Below are positions 54,660-62,837 of a stretch of DNA of 64,000 bases, one piece after another (the first letter of the stretch is position 1; each line of letters starts with the position of its first letter). Both the position numbers and the translations under genes were made by a program. Location of the stretch: contig NZ_CP042301.2 of NCBI RefSeq assembly GCF_007922615.2, positions 496,001 to 560,000 of the forward strand, written 5' to 3'. The notes under the pieces are model-generated. The model was not told the origin of the DNA, searched no databases, and saw nothing but the letters and a program-made list of their open reading frames with translations. This DNA comes from Nitratireductor mangrovi (GTDB lineage Bacteria; Pseudomonadota; Alphaproteobacteria; Rhizobiales; Rhizobiaceae).

Positions 54660-56267
54660 TCACATCCTGAAGACGCCGAACTTCGTCTCCGCCATCTCGG
54701 CGTTGAGCGCGGCCGAGAGCGACAGCGCCAGCACCTGGCGCGTCTTGGCCGGGTCGATGATGCCGTCGTCCCAGAGCCGGGCCGAGGAATAGAGCGGGTG
54801 GCCCTCGCGCTCGTATTTTTCCAGGATCGGCTTCTTGAACGCGGCCTCTTCCTCGGCCGACCAGGCGCCGCCCTTCCTCTCGATGCCCTCGCGCTTGACC
54901 AGCGACAGCACGGTGGCGGCCTGTTCGCCGCCCATCACCGAGATGCGCGCATTGGGCCACATCCACAAGAAGCGCGGCGAGTAGGCACGTCCGCACATGC
55001 CGTAATTGCCGGCGCCGAAGGAACCGCCGATGATGATGGTGACCTTGGGCACGCGCGCGGTGGCGACCGCGGTGACCAGCTTGGCGCCGTCCTTGGCGAT
55101 GCCGCCGGCCTCGTATTTGCGGCCGACCATGAAGCCGGTGATGTTCTGCAGGAAGACCAGCGGGATGTTGCGCTGGCAGCAGAGCTCGATGAAATGCGCG
55201 CCCTTGAGCGCTGATTCCGAAAACAGCACGCCATTGTTGGCGATGATGCCGACCGGCAGGCCGTGGAGATGGGCAAAGCCGGTGACCAGCGTGGTGCCGT
55301 AATTGGCCTTGAACTCGTCGAGTTCGGAGCCGTCGACGATGCGGGCGATCACCTCGCGCACGTCGTAGGGCGTGCGGGTGTCGCCGGGCACGACGCCGTA
55401 GATCTCCTCGGCGGCGAAGAGCGGGGCGCGCGGCGCACGCGTCTCGAGCCGCGCCGGCTTGGGCCGGTTGAGATTGGCGACGATGCGGCGCACCAGACCG
55501 AGCGCGTGCTCGTCATTGATGGCGTAATGGTCGGCAACGCCCGATTCGCGCGTGTGCAGGTCGGCGCCGCCGAGTTCCTCGGCCGAGACGTCCTCGCCGG
55601 TCGCCGCCTTCACCAGCGGCGGGCCGCCGAGGAAGATGGTTGCCTGCTTGCGCACCATGATGGTTTCGTCCGACATCGCCGGCACGTAGGCGCCGCCCGC
55701 CGTGCACGAGCCCATGACGCAGGCGATCTGCGGAATGCCGGCAGCCGACATGTTGGCCTGGTTGAAGAAGATTCGGCCGAAATGCTCGCGGTCGGGAAAG
55801 ACCTCGTCCTGGTTGGGCAGATTGGCGCCGCCCGAATCGACCAGATAGATGCAGGGCAGGTTGTTCTGCAGCGCGATCTCCTGGGCGCGCAGGTGCTTTT
55901 TCACCGTCATCGGATAATAGGTGCCGCCCTTCACGGTGGCGTCGTTGACGACGATCATCACCTCGCGGCCCGAGACGCGGCCGATGCCGGCGATCATGCC
56001 GGCCGACGCGATGTCGCCGGAATACATGTCGAAGGCGGCGAACTGGCCGATCTCCAGGAAGGGCGAGCCGGCGTCGAGCAACTGCGCCAGCCGCTCGCGC
56101 GGCAACAGCTTGCCGCGCGCGACGTGGCGCTCGCGTGCTTCCCCGGGGCCGCCGGTCTCGACCTCGGCCGCCTTGCCGGCGATCTCGGCCACCAGCGCCT
56201 TCATGCGGGCGGCATTGTCGCGGAAGGCCTCGGAGGCAGGGGAGAGGGCGGATTGGATGACGGCCAT
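54660..56267 (-). CDS. mccB: Methylcrotonyl-CoA carboxylase beta subunit (carboxyltransferase)
   Basis: 535 residues from ATG 56267. It has the MCC beta landmarks [74 protein letters not shown] and the C-terminal acyl-CoA domain with [17 protein letters not shown]. It transfers carboxyl from biotin (on MccA) to 3-methylcrotonyl-CoA in leucine catabolism. In rhizobia the alpha gene normally follows closely; here it is at 41977-43932. Its 3' end is duplicated at 52363. Confidence 0.92.
   Translation of the reverse strand: MAVIQSALSPASEAFRDNAARMKALVAEIAGKAAEVETGGPGEARERHVARGKLLPRERLAQLLDAGSPFLEIGQFAAFDMYSGDIASAGMIAGIGRVSGREVMIVVNDATVKGGTYYPMTVKKHLRAQEIALQNNLPCIYLVDSGGANLPNQDEVFPDREHFGRIFFNQANMSAAGIPQIACVMGSCTAGGAYVPAMSDETIMVRKQATIFLGGPPLVKAATGEDVSAEELGGADLHTRESGVADHYAINDEHALGLVRRIVANLNRPKPARLETRAPRAPLFAAEEIYGVVPGDTRTPYDVREVIARIVDGSELDEFKANYGTTLVTGFAHLHGLPVGIIANNGVLFSESALKGAHFIELCCQRNIPLVFLQNITGFMVGRKYEAGGIAKDGAKLVTAVATARVPKVTIIIGGSFGAGNYGMCGRAYSPRFLWMWPNARISVMGGEQAATVLSLVKREGIERKGGAWSAEEEAAFKKPILEKYEREGHPLYSSARLWDDGIIDPAKTRQVLALSLSAALNAEMAETKFGVFRM
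54662..54721. repeat. 60-bp direct repeat, right copy (3' end of MCC beta gene)
   Basis: It is the authentic last 20 codons of the MCC beta gene. The copy at 52363-52422 matches it at 58 of 60 positions in the same orientation. The two copies bound 2.24 kb of low-function sequence, as left and right attachment sites of an inserted element would. Confidence 0.88.
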
Positions 56268-56281
56268 TGACGATTCCGTTT

Positions 56282-56302
56282 TGATATCATATTCTAATAT
56301 CA
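56282..56302. promoter_or_regulatory. AT-rich inverted repeat between mccB and hicA
   Basis: TGATAT and ATATCA are separated by nine bases (CATATTCTA) within a short AT-rich patch of the 101-bp divergent region. It could be the mccB promoter core or an operator for the HicB-like ribbon-helix-helix protein encoded next door; position alone supports both. Confidence 0.35.
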
Positions 56303-56368
56303 TCGTTGCGCATGACGTGCGACCGCCAATGAGCCGGCCTTGGCCGGAGCAACGCGCTGGAGGTTAGC

Positions 56369-56623
56369 ATGCATGCCAAACATCGCCGCACACTGGAAGC
56401 GGTTTTTCGCGATCCGGTCAGCGGCACGATCAAGTGGCGAGATATCGAGGCGATGCTGATCGGACTTGGCGCTGAAATCAGCGAAGGCAGTGGATCGCGC
56501 ATACGTTTTTCGCTGCGTGGCAGAACGCTTTTCGTGCATCGGCCCCACCCTTCGCCGGACGCGCGGCGATATGTGGTGCGCAATGTGAGACAGTTTTTGA
56601 GCGAAGCGGGAATAGGACCTTGA
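56369..56623 (+). CDS. hicA: HicA-family toxin, variant active site
   Basis: 84 residues. The double-stranded-RNA-binding-like fold is recognisable: IKWRDIEAMLIGLGAEISEG, then SGSRIRFSLRGRTLFVHRPH and YVVRNVRQFLSEAGI. HicA toxins cleave mRNA; classical members have a catalytic His in a GSH motif, here replaced by GSR, with histidines instead in FVHRPHPSP. The stop overlaps the start of the HicB gene (TTGA), the usual coupled toxin-first order. Confidence 0.86.
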   Translation: MHAKHRRTLEAVFRDPVSGTIKWRDIEAMLIGLGAEISEGSGSRIRFSLRGRTLFVHRPHPSPDARRYVVRNVRQFLSEAGIGP

Positions 56624-56979
56624 GATCGTACAAGGGGTATGCAGGGACCGTCGAGTTCGAGGAGGACGATCTTGTCTTCCACGGCCGGGTCGTGGGCATC
56701 CGTGATCTGGTGACGTATGAGGCGAGCACCGCCGAAGGTCTCGTGAAAGCGTTCCGCGACAGCGTCGAGGATTATCTTTCCTTTTGCGCCGAACAGGGCA
56801 AGGAGCCCGAGAAGCCGTTTTCCGGCAAGCTAGCCTTGCGCACGACACCTGAAATTCACGACCTTGTAAGCCGCGCCGCGGCGAGCGACGGCAAGTCGGT
56901 CAATCAGTGGATTTCGGACACGCTGGCGGACGCGGCGTCGAAACGCGTCGAGGCCGGCTGGACGCGCGTGCGCAGCTGA
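56620..56979 (+). CDS. hicB: HicB-family antitoxin
   Basis: 119 residues from TTG 56620, overlapping the hicA stop. The N-terminal HicB fold has YKGYAGTVEFEEDDLVFHGR, VVGIRDLVTYEASTAEGLVK and AFRDSVEDYLSFCAEQGKEP. The C-terminus has a ribbon-helix-helix DNA-binding part: KLALRTTPEIHDLVSRAAAS and KSVNQWISDTLADAA. It should neutralise HicA and repress the pair from the region upstream of hicA. Confidence 0.88.
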   Translation: MRSYKGYAGTVEFEEDDLVFHGRVVGIRDLVTYEASTAEGLVKAFRDSVEDYLSFCAEQGKEPEKPFSGKLALRTTPEIHDLVSRAAASDGKSVNQWISDTLADAASKRVEAGWTRVRS

Positions 56980-57003
56980 TCGACGGGGCAGGCACGCCGG
57001 CCG

Positions 57004-57717
57004 TCAGGCGGTGTTGCCGTGGGCGGGCAGGCCGCCGGCCTCCTTCAGCATGCGTGCGACATGCATCAGGTTCCAGGTCATGAAGGTCAGGTTGCGGCGG
57101 GTGAAGTCGTTGTCGAAGCCGGCGCGGCTGCCGTCGTCGAGCATGTCGCCATAGGAGGCGCCTGGGCCGGCCTCGCCGATCCAGCCGCAATCGGCCTGAG
57201 GCGGAATCACGTAGCCGACATGCTGCATGGCGTAGAGGCAGGTCATGGCGACATGCTTGATGCCGTCCTCGTTGCCGGTGACGATCGCGCCGCCGGTCTT
57301 GCCGTAGAAGACATACTGGCCCTTGTCGTTGCGCTGCGCGGAATGGGCGTAAAGCCGCTCGATGACGACGCGGCAGAGCGAGGATTCCTCGCCGAGCCAG
57401 ATCGGCGAGCCGAGCACGAGGATGTCGGCCTCGCGCACCTTCGGCCAGAAAGTCTCCGGCCAGTCGTCGCGGGAAGCGCCGTGCTCGCGCATGTCGGGCT
57501 GGACGCCGAAGGCGAGATGATGGTCGGCGGCGCGCAGGCAGGAGACCGCCACGCCGCATTTTTCCATGATGGCGATCGAGTCGTCCATCAGCGTCTGGGT
57601 GTGCGAGCCGCCCTGGTGGGAGGCCTTGAGCGTGCAGTTGATGAGCAGCGCCTTGAGCCCGGAAAAATCGAAACCGTGGTCGCGGCAAAGGTCCTTCTGC
57701 CTGTCGCTGAGGGTCAT
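57004..57717 (-). CDS. Flavodoxin-fold NAD(P)H-dependent oxidoreductase
   Basis: 237 residues. The N-terminal FMN-binding part has LKALLINCTLKASHQGGSHT with the usual TLxxSxxxSxT-like phosphate loop, then ADILVLGSPIWLGEESSLCR and FYGKTGGAIVTGNEDGIKHV, typical of FMN-dependent NADPH reductases (WrbA/NQOR-like). It is cytoplasmic; the substrate may be a quinone or other small oxidant. It is convergent with hicB and starts 98 bp after the next gene's stop. Confidence 0.84.
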   Translation of the reverse strand: MTLSDRQKDLCRDHGFDFSGLKALLINCTLKASHQGGSHTQTLMDDSIAIMEKCGVAVSCLRAADHHLAFGVQPDMREHGASRDDWPETFWPKVREADILVLGSPIWLGEESSLCRVVIERLYAHSAQRNDKGQYVFYGKTGGAIVTGNEDGIKHVAMTCLYAMQHVGYVIPPQADCGWIGEAGPGASYGDMLDDGSRAGFDNDFTRRNLTFMTWNLMHVARMLKEAGGLPAHGNTA

Positions 57718-57815
57718 CGCGTCTCCTCCCTTTGAGTCATGCCATTCTGGCGCAACGCCAGGGACAACCGGCAGGTTCCGTCATATGCGGCACGGTTCCG
57801 CGGAGGCGATGACCG

Positions 57816-58586
57816 TCAGGGCGCAAGCGGACGCGGGAGGGGTTCGGCCTCGTTGGCGACATAGAGGCTGCGGCCGGCCGGCGCCTGCGGCGTTTCGACA
57901 TTGATGCCGATTTCGGCCGTCCCGCTGCCTCCGCAGCCTGCCGGCGCGCTGACGAAAAGCACGTCGAGGCTCGGCTGGCCCTCGGCGTCCGGCACCTCGA
58001 AGAGGCGTGCCGACAGGCCGTCGGGCGCGCAGCCCGGGTCAAGCGTCAGTGTGGCGTGGACCGTGTAGCCGGGGCCGGATTCCGGCGCGGCGACGGTTAT
58101 GTCGGTGGCGGCCGGCGCGAAGCCGGCAAGGGTTTCGGCCTCGGCGATGGCGTTTTCGCCCGGTGCTCCCGCGATCGTGGTCTGAAGCGTCTGTACCGGG
58201 CCTGCGGAAGACCGGGCGATCAGCCTGATTTCGTCGGCGGCCATGACCGAGGGCAGGAGTATCGTCACCCCGCGCTCGACCGGCTGAAAAATCTCGATGC
58301 AGGCCGTGTCCGTCACGCGCTGGGTGACGACGGCATGCGGCGGACCATCGCCGGCGCGCATGGCGAAGACTTTCGCGCCGATATCGGCGTAGCATTCATT
58401 GGGAAAGCGCATGGTGAGGTCGAGCGCCGGCCGGCCGGCGGCATCGACGCGGGCAGCTGCCGAAACCACTTCCGGCGCCCCCGACAACGAGACGATGTCG
58501 TTTTCGCCGATCGTCAGCGCCTGTGCCGCGGCCGGGTCGGCGGCGCCCAGGGCGGCGAGGATGGCGGCGGGAAGCAGGGCGCGCAT
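57816..58586 (-). CDS. Exported protein of unknown function
   Basis: 256 residues from ATG 58586 (start of the signal peptide MRALLPAAILAALGAADPAA, cleavage near residue 20). The mature protein is acidic, with repeated beta-like segments and four cysteines (NECYADIG, DTACIEIF, PGCAPDG, AGCGGSG). No domain is recognised. It lies 101 bp downstream of the V8-like protease gene on the same strand and may be co-transcribed with it. Confidence 0.7.
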   Translation of the reverse strand: MRALLPAAILAALGAADPAAAQALTIGENDIVSLSGAPEVVSAAARVDAAGRPALDLTMRFPNECYADIGAKVFAMRAGDGPPHAVVTQRVTDTACIEIFQPVERGVTILLPSVMAADEIRLIARSSAGPVQTLQTTIAGAPGENAIAEAETLAGFAPAATDITVAAPESGPGYTVHATLTLDPGCAPDGLSARLFEVPDAEGQPSLDVLFVSAPAGCGGSGTAEIGINVETPQAPAGRSLYVANEAEPLPRPLAP

Positions 58587-58687
58587 GGTCAACACTCCGA
58601 AGATGCCGGCCGGGGGCATATGCGCCGGCCGGGGCTCAAGAAAGCAGCAGAACCGGGCCCGATTGTGTCGGGCCCGGCGCGGCGACG

Positions 58688-59767
58688 TCAGTATTTGGCC
58701 TTCCAGCCCTTGAGGTTTTCGAACACCGCCTTGCGGATGCGCGTTGCGCCATTGTAGCCGGTCGAATCGACGCCGTAGGCGTGGATGCCGTAGATGGTGC
58801 GCTTGTTCTGCGAGGCCCAGTAGACATAGACGCCCGAGCCGCTCATGCCGCCGAAGGTATCGCAGGGATAATAGAGCCGGTAGGTGGTAATGATCTTCAT
58901 GCCGCAGAAGGCATGCCACATCGTGCCGGACGGCTTGTCGCCGGGATAGCCGTTGATGTTGACATTGTATTTCGGCATCGGGTTCTTCCACCCGTAGCCC
59001 ATCCAGCCGACCGTGTTGCCGATGTCCTGGCTGAGCACGATCATGGCGTAATCGTAGTCGCGCTTGTGCGACTTGGTCCAGCCCTTGACCGAGACCGCAC
59101 GTTTCCAGGCGATCTTGCCCCAGGGACGCGTGGCCCCGTTCTGGCCCGGCGAGAAGGCGAGCGACGAATACCATTTGTCGTTCGAGATATTGTAGACGCA
59201 GTGGCCGGCGGTCAGCACGTGGCGCGGCCCGATCAGCGTGCCGGTGCAGCCGATGTCGATGCGGCCGACCGTGCGGTACGGGTAGCTTGTGGTGCCGTTG
59301 ACCTTTACACGCGTGTCGGCGCCGATGACGCTTTCGGACTGGACGGAATCGCTTTCGAAGGCGGAATCGTCCTCGTTGACGCCTTCGTCGCCGCCTTCGA
59401 AGCCGGCGTCGCCCTCCAGTTCCTCGATCGCCTCGACCATGCGCTCCAGCATGGCGTCGTCAGGCGCCAGTTCCTCGACCTTGCCGTCGGGCGTGATCGA
59501 GACCGCGGTCAGGTCCTCGCGCAGTTCCGACAGGTCACGCGACAGCGCCTCCTTGATGTAGGTGTCCTCGATCGGCAGCGCCAGCGGCGGCACGAACTGC
59601 TCGCGATCGTCGAACTCGGCAGAGGTCTGCGGCAGCGGCGGTGCGCCGTCGGCGCCGGCGAAGCCGTCGTCCTCGCCGTCGGCGAAGGCGGGAGCCGAAA
59701 ACGCTACGGAAGCGGCCAGCACCGCGGCCACGGCCTGGAGCCTGGTGATTCTGGATGAATGTTGCAT
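58688..59767 (-). CDS. Exported V8-like trypsin-fold serine protease
   Basis: 359 residues from ATG 59767. Signal peptide about residues 1-29 (SAPAFA), then an acidic, disordered region to about residue 150 (EELEGDAGFEGGDEGVNEDD) that may be a propeptide. The protease domain has His in HVLTAGHCVYN, Asp in KRDYDYAMIVL and Ser in GGMSGSGVY, a full triad in glutamyl-endopeptidase order. Cysteines (IGCTGT, GHCVY, FCGMK, YPCDTF) probably form disulfides. Target proteins are unknown. Confidence 0.87.
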   Translation of the reverse strand: MQHSSRITRLQAVAAVLAASVAFSAPAFADGEDDGFAGADGAPPLPQTSAEFDDREQFVPPLALPIEDTYIKEALSRDLSELREDLTAVSITPDGKVEELAPDDAMLERMVEAIEELEGDAGFEGGDEGVNEDDSAFESDSVQSESVIGADTRVKVNGTTSYPYRTVGRIDIGCTGTLIGPRHVLTAGHCVYNISNDKWYSSLAFSPGQNGATRPWGKIAWKRAVSVKGWTKSHKRDYDYAMIVLSQDIGNTVGWMGYGWKNPMPKYNVNINGYPGDKPSGTMWHAFCGMKIITTYRLYYPCDTFGGMSGSGVYVYWASQNKRTIYGIHAYGVDSTGYNGATRIRKAVFENLKGWKAKY

Positions 59768-60037
59768 GGTGTCGTCCTTTCCTGAAACGCCCCCCGATGT
59801 GGCATTTGCCAAAAGGCCCCGACGAGTTCTCGGACCGCCGCCGCGGCGGCCACGCGCATCCCGTTCACGCCGGTCTCCCGTCCGGCATGGTGGCTTGCCC
59901 GCTTTGTCCTGAACTCTGCGCGAAGACTAACCCGGCACCGCAGACACTTCTGTGACGGAAGTCACAATGGGCGGGGCGAAGGGTCGATTTGAAAGAGCGC
60001 ACCGGTGCAGCGCGGCCATGCAAGCAGGCAGCGCCTT

Positions 60038-60757
60038 TCATCCCACCAGCGTGTTGGCCGCGACAACCACCAGGATAATCCCGACGACGAGTTGGATCGA
60101 TCTCGTGGTCCTGTCCAGGAGGCTTGGGCGCGAAGCCAGCAATTGCAAAAGGCTCTGGCGGAAAATGACGGCCGCGACCGCGACGGCTGCCAGAACGAAT
60201 GCAACCCCGCCCAGCATGACCACCGCGAAGGCCACGCCTGCCTCCGGCACGCCGCGCGAAATGGCAAATGTCATCACGAAGAGCGTCAGCGGACAGGGAA
60301 TGAGTCCCGCCGCGAAACCGGCAGCGGTGTCGCGACGGTGCGCATGTCCGGTTCCGCGCGCCGCCTGCCACAGCATCCACACGCCGATGGCGCCGAGCAA
60401 CCCGCGACTGAGGTTTTCCAGAAGCGGTGCGCGGCCGACGCTGCCCAGCGCGACTGAGACGAGCGGAAGCGACAGTAAGGCAATGAACACCGACATGCCG
60501 ACATGGACGGTCGAAAGGATGAGGGAGATGCCCAGGGCGCGCGGCACGCGTGCGGTCGAGCCGGTCAGGTAAGCCGCCAGCACCGCCTTGCTGTGCCCCG
60601 GCGTCAAGGCATGCACGGCGCCGAACAGGATGCCCATGGGGAGGTGGAACGCGAGCAGCGACCAGTCGCCGCTATCGGCGAAGGCCCGGATACGTTCGCC
60701 GAAGGCGAGATAGATTTCCCGCTGGATGGCGATCAGGTCCTGGAACAACCACATCAT
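60038..60757 (-). CDS. NicO-family nickel/cobalt transporter
   Basis: 239 residues, six hydrophobic helices. The family motifs are GAVHALTPGHSKAVLAAYLT (His in helix 2) and AAGFAAGLIPCPLTLFVMTF, as in RcnA/NicO proteins; a short His stretch (GHAHRRD) lies between. RcnA-type members export Ni2+/Co2+. Its ATG overlaps the stop of the YqaA gene (ATGA), so it is the last gene of a three-gene operon with YqaA and a His-tailed MFS protein. Confidence 0.86.
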   Translation of the reverse strand: MMWLFQDLIAIQREIYLAFGERIRAFADSGDWSLLAFHLPMGILFGAVHALTPGHSKAVLAAYLTGSTARVPRALGISLILSTVHVGMSVFIALLSLPLVSVALGSVGRAPLLENLSRGLLGAIGVWMLWQAARGTGHAHRRDTAAGFAAGLIPCPLTLFVMTFAISRGVPEAGVAFAVVMLGGVAFVLAAVAVAAVIFRQSLLQLLASRPSLLDRTTRSIQLVVGIILVVVAANTLVG

Positions 60758-61191
60758 CCGATCAATCCGGCCGTTGCCGCCGCAAGCACGAGGTACCGTC
60801 CGGTCTTGGCGATGGCGACCAGCACCAGGAAACTCCAGAACGGCTCACGCAGCACGCCCGCCGCCACGGTCAGCGCATCGCCGCCGATCGGCGCCCAGGA
60901 CAGGAGGAGGCTCCAGCGTCCCCATTTTCGATACCACGCCGATGCGCGTTGCAATGACGCCGGTGACACGGGAAACCAGCGCCGCCCGCTGAAACGTTCG
61001 GCCCCACGGCCAAGTGCCCAGTTGACGACGGCGCCGAGCGTGTTGCCGAGGCTGGCCACCGCCACGAGCAGGGGTGCCGGATAACCGGCCAGTTGCAACG
61101 CGACCAGCGTGGCCTCCGATTGGGCCGGAAGCAGCGTGGCCGCCGCAAAGGCGATGCCGAACAATCCCGCGAGCGCGGCCATATCTTCCAT
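60754..61191 (-). CDS. YqaA-family (VTT/DedA-like) membrane protein
   Basis: 145 residues. It contains AATLLPAQSEATLVALQLAG, ASLGNTLGAVVNWALGRGAE and YRKWGRWSLLLSWAPIGGDA, the signature of the YqaA group of VTT-domain proteins, thought to move lipids or ions across the membrane. It lies 11 bp after the MFS gene and overlaps the NicO gene start. In this setting it may support metal transport; this is inference. Confidence 0.84.
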   Translation of the reverse strand: MEDMAALAGLFGIAFAAATLLPAQSEATLVALQLAGYPAPLLVAVASLGNTLGAVVNWALGRGAERFSGRRWFPVSPASLQRASAWYRKWGRWSLLLSWAPIGGDALTVAAGVLREPFWSFLVLVAIAKTGRYLVLAAATAGLIG

Positions 61192-61202
61192 AGATCAGAT
61201 GC

Positions 61203-62513
61203 CTACGGCCATGTCCGGTGCAGGTCGTCGATGACATACACATGAGCATGATGACGGCGCGTGGCGTGCCTGAGATGAGGGTGACCGGCAGGCAGGTCGC
61301 TGTGGTCGTGGGCGATCACCTCCGGGTCCCCTGCCGGCCATAATGAAAGCGCCGCGACAATGGCCATGATTGCCAGGATTGCGAGCGCAATCGCCGTTGT
61401 TTGCAGGCCGAGAGCGGAGCCCGCCCAGCCAGCGAGAGGATACGCGATCAGCCAGCAGGCATGCGAGAGCGCAAACTGCGCGGCAAACAGTGCAGGGCGA
61501 TCCTCCGGCTTCGACGAGCGCCGCAACAAGCGACCTGATGGCGTCTGCGCCGTCGAGTAGCCCAGGCCGATGACAAACCAGAGCGGCAGCAGCCAGAGAT
61601 AGCCGGGCACCGCCGCCGCGGTAAGGGTGCCGGCCGCGAGCAACGATGCCCCCGCGATCATGGCGCTGCGGTCCGCTACCGTTTCGAGGAGTTTTGGCAG
61701 CGTAAGCGCCGCGACCATGGAGCCGCCGCCGAACGCGGCCAGCGCCAGAGCCGTCGCCTGCTGATCGAGACCGAACTCTGCCTGCACGTAAACGACGGTG
61801 TTCACGATTACGAGCGCGCCGGCGGATGCGACGGCAGCGTTGATGGCCAGAAGCCCTCTGAGGCGCGGCGTTGCCAGATAGATACGCAGACCGCGCGTGG
61901 TCCCGTCGTAGATCCCGCGCGGCTCGGACGGCTGCGGGCCGGGCAGCGCGACTGAAAGCACGAGCGCCGCTGACAACAAGAAGCCGATGACCGTGCCGGC
62001 AAAGAGATTGTGGAAGGAGACGACGGTGAGCAGCGCAGCCGCCAGCAGCGGGCTGACGACACTCTCCAGATCATAGGCCAGCCGGGAGAGGGAGAGTGCG
62101 CGCGTATATTCCTTCTCATCCGGCAGCACATCCGGGATCGTTGCCTGGAACGTCGGCGTGAAGGCAGCCGAGGCGGACTGGAGCAGGAAGATCAGGACAT
62201 AGACCTGCCAGACCTCGGTGACGAAGGGGAGCAGCACCGCAACGCCCGCGCGCACCAGATCCAGCGCCACGAGCATCGCCCGGCGCGGCAGTTTCTCCGC
62301 GAACGCTGCTGCAATCGGCGCCACGCCGACATAGGCGATCATCTTGATGGCGAGAGCGGTGCCCAGCACCATGCCTGCATCCGCGCCCGCGAGCTCGAAG
62401 GCGAGCAGGCCGAGCGCCACCGTCGCCAGCCCGGTGCCGGTCAGCGCGATCACCTGCGCGGCGAACAGGTGACGATAGGTTCGATTCGCGAGAACGGCGA
62501 GCATCGCGGACAC
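61203..62513 (-). CDS. MFS transporter with histidine-rich C-terminal tail
   Basis: 436 residues from GTG 62513 (ATG 62504 is an alternative), 12 helices. After the last helix a tail rich in His follows: VIAHDHSDLPAGHPHLRH and then RRHHAHVYVIDDLHRTWP (10 His in about 40 residues). Such tails bind divalent metal and are found in NreB-like nickel-resistance exporters. Together with NicO and YqaA downstream it suggests a nickel/cobalt efflux unit. No regulator gene is adjacent. Confidence 0.85.
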   Translation of the reverse strand: MSAMLAVLANRTYRHLFAAQVIALTGTGLATVALGLLAFELAGADAGMVLGTALAIKMIAYVGVAPIAAAFAEKLPRRAMLVALDLVRAGVAVLLPFVTEVWQVYVLIFLLQSASAAFTPTFQATIPDVLPDEKEYTRALSLSRLAYDLESVVSPLLAAALLTVVSFHNLFAGTVIGFLLSAALVLSVALPGPQPSEPRGIYDGTTRGLRIYLATPRLRGLLAINAAVASAGALVIVNTVVYVQAEFGLDQQATALALAAFGGGSMVAALTLPKLLETVADRSAMIAGASLLAAGTLTAAAVPGYLWLLPLWFVIGLGYSTAQTPSGRLLRRSSKPEDRPALFAAQFALSHACWLIAYPLAGWAGSALGLQTTAIALAILAIMAIVAALSLWPAGDPEVIAHDHSDLPAGHPHLRHATRRHHAHVYVIDDLHRTWP

Positions 62514-62603
62514 GATACTCGCTTATTGCCCCGATTTCATCGACCGACGGGTTGGCGCCGCCGAGGCCGATTGCCTGCGTGGCGGTCCAGAACCGCCGGG
62601 ATG

Positions 62604-62837
62604 TCAGGCGGAGACCAGCTGCTCGAGATCGTTGAGCGTGTCGAGGCGCGAGATGTCGAAATCGGCCTCGGCGAGGTCGATGCCGAAATCGCGCTCCAGA
62701 ACCAGCATGATCTGGACCGCGGCCACCGAATCGAGCCGGCCCGACGTGAACAGCGCCTCGCCCGGGTCGATCGACGGGTCCCCGCCGCGCTCGACCAGGA
62801 TATCAACAACGGCCTGGCGTATCGTGCTCATGTTCAT
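62604..62837 (-). CDS. Acyl carrier protein
   Basis: 77 residues from ATG 62837, overlapping the stop of the upstream MBOAT-like gene (ATGA). The phosphopantetheine site is LFTSGRLDSVAAVQIMLVLE, with Ser in DSV rather than the usual DSL. The acidic helix that follows (RDFGIDLAEADFDISRLDTL) is typical of carrier proteins. Tight coupling to a membrane acyltransferase indicates a dedicated carrier, as DltC is for DltB, rather than the fatty-acid AcpP. Confidence 0.85.
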   Translation of the reverse strand: MNMSTIRQAVVDILVERGGDPSIDPGEALFTSGRLDSVAAVQIMLVLERDFGIDLAEADFDISRLDTLNDLEQLVSA

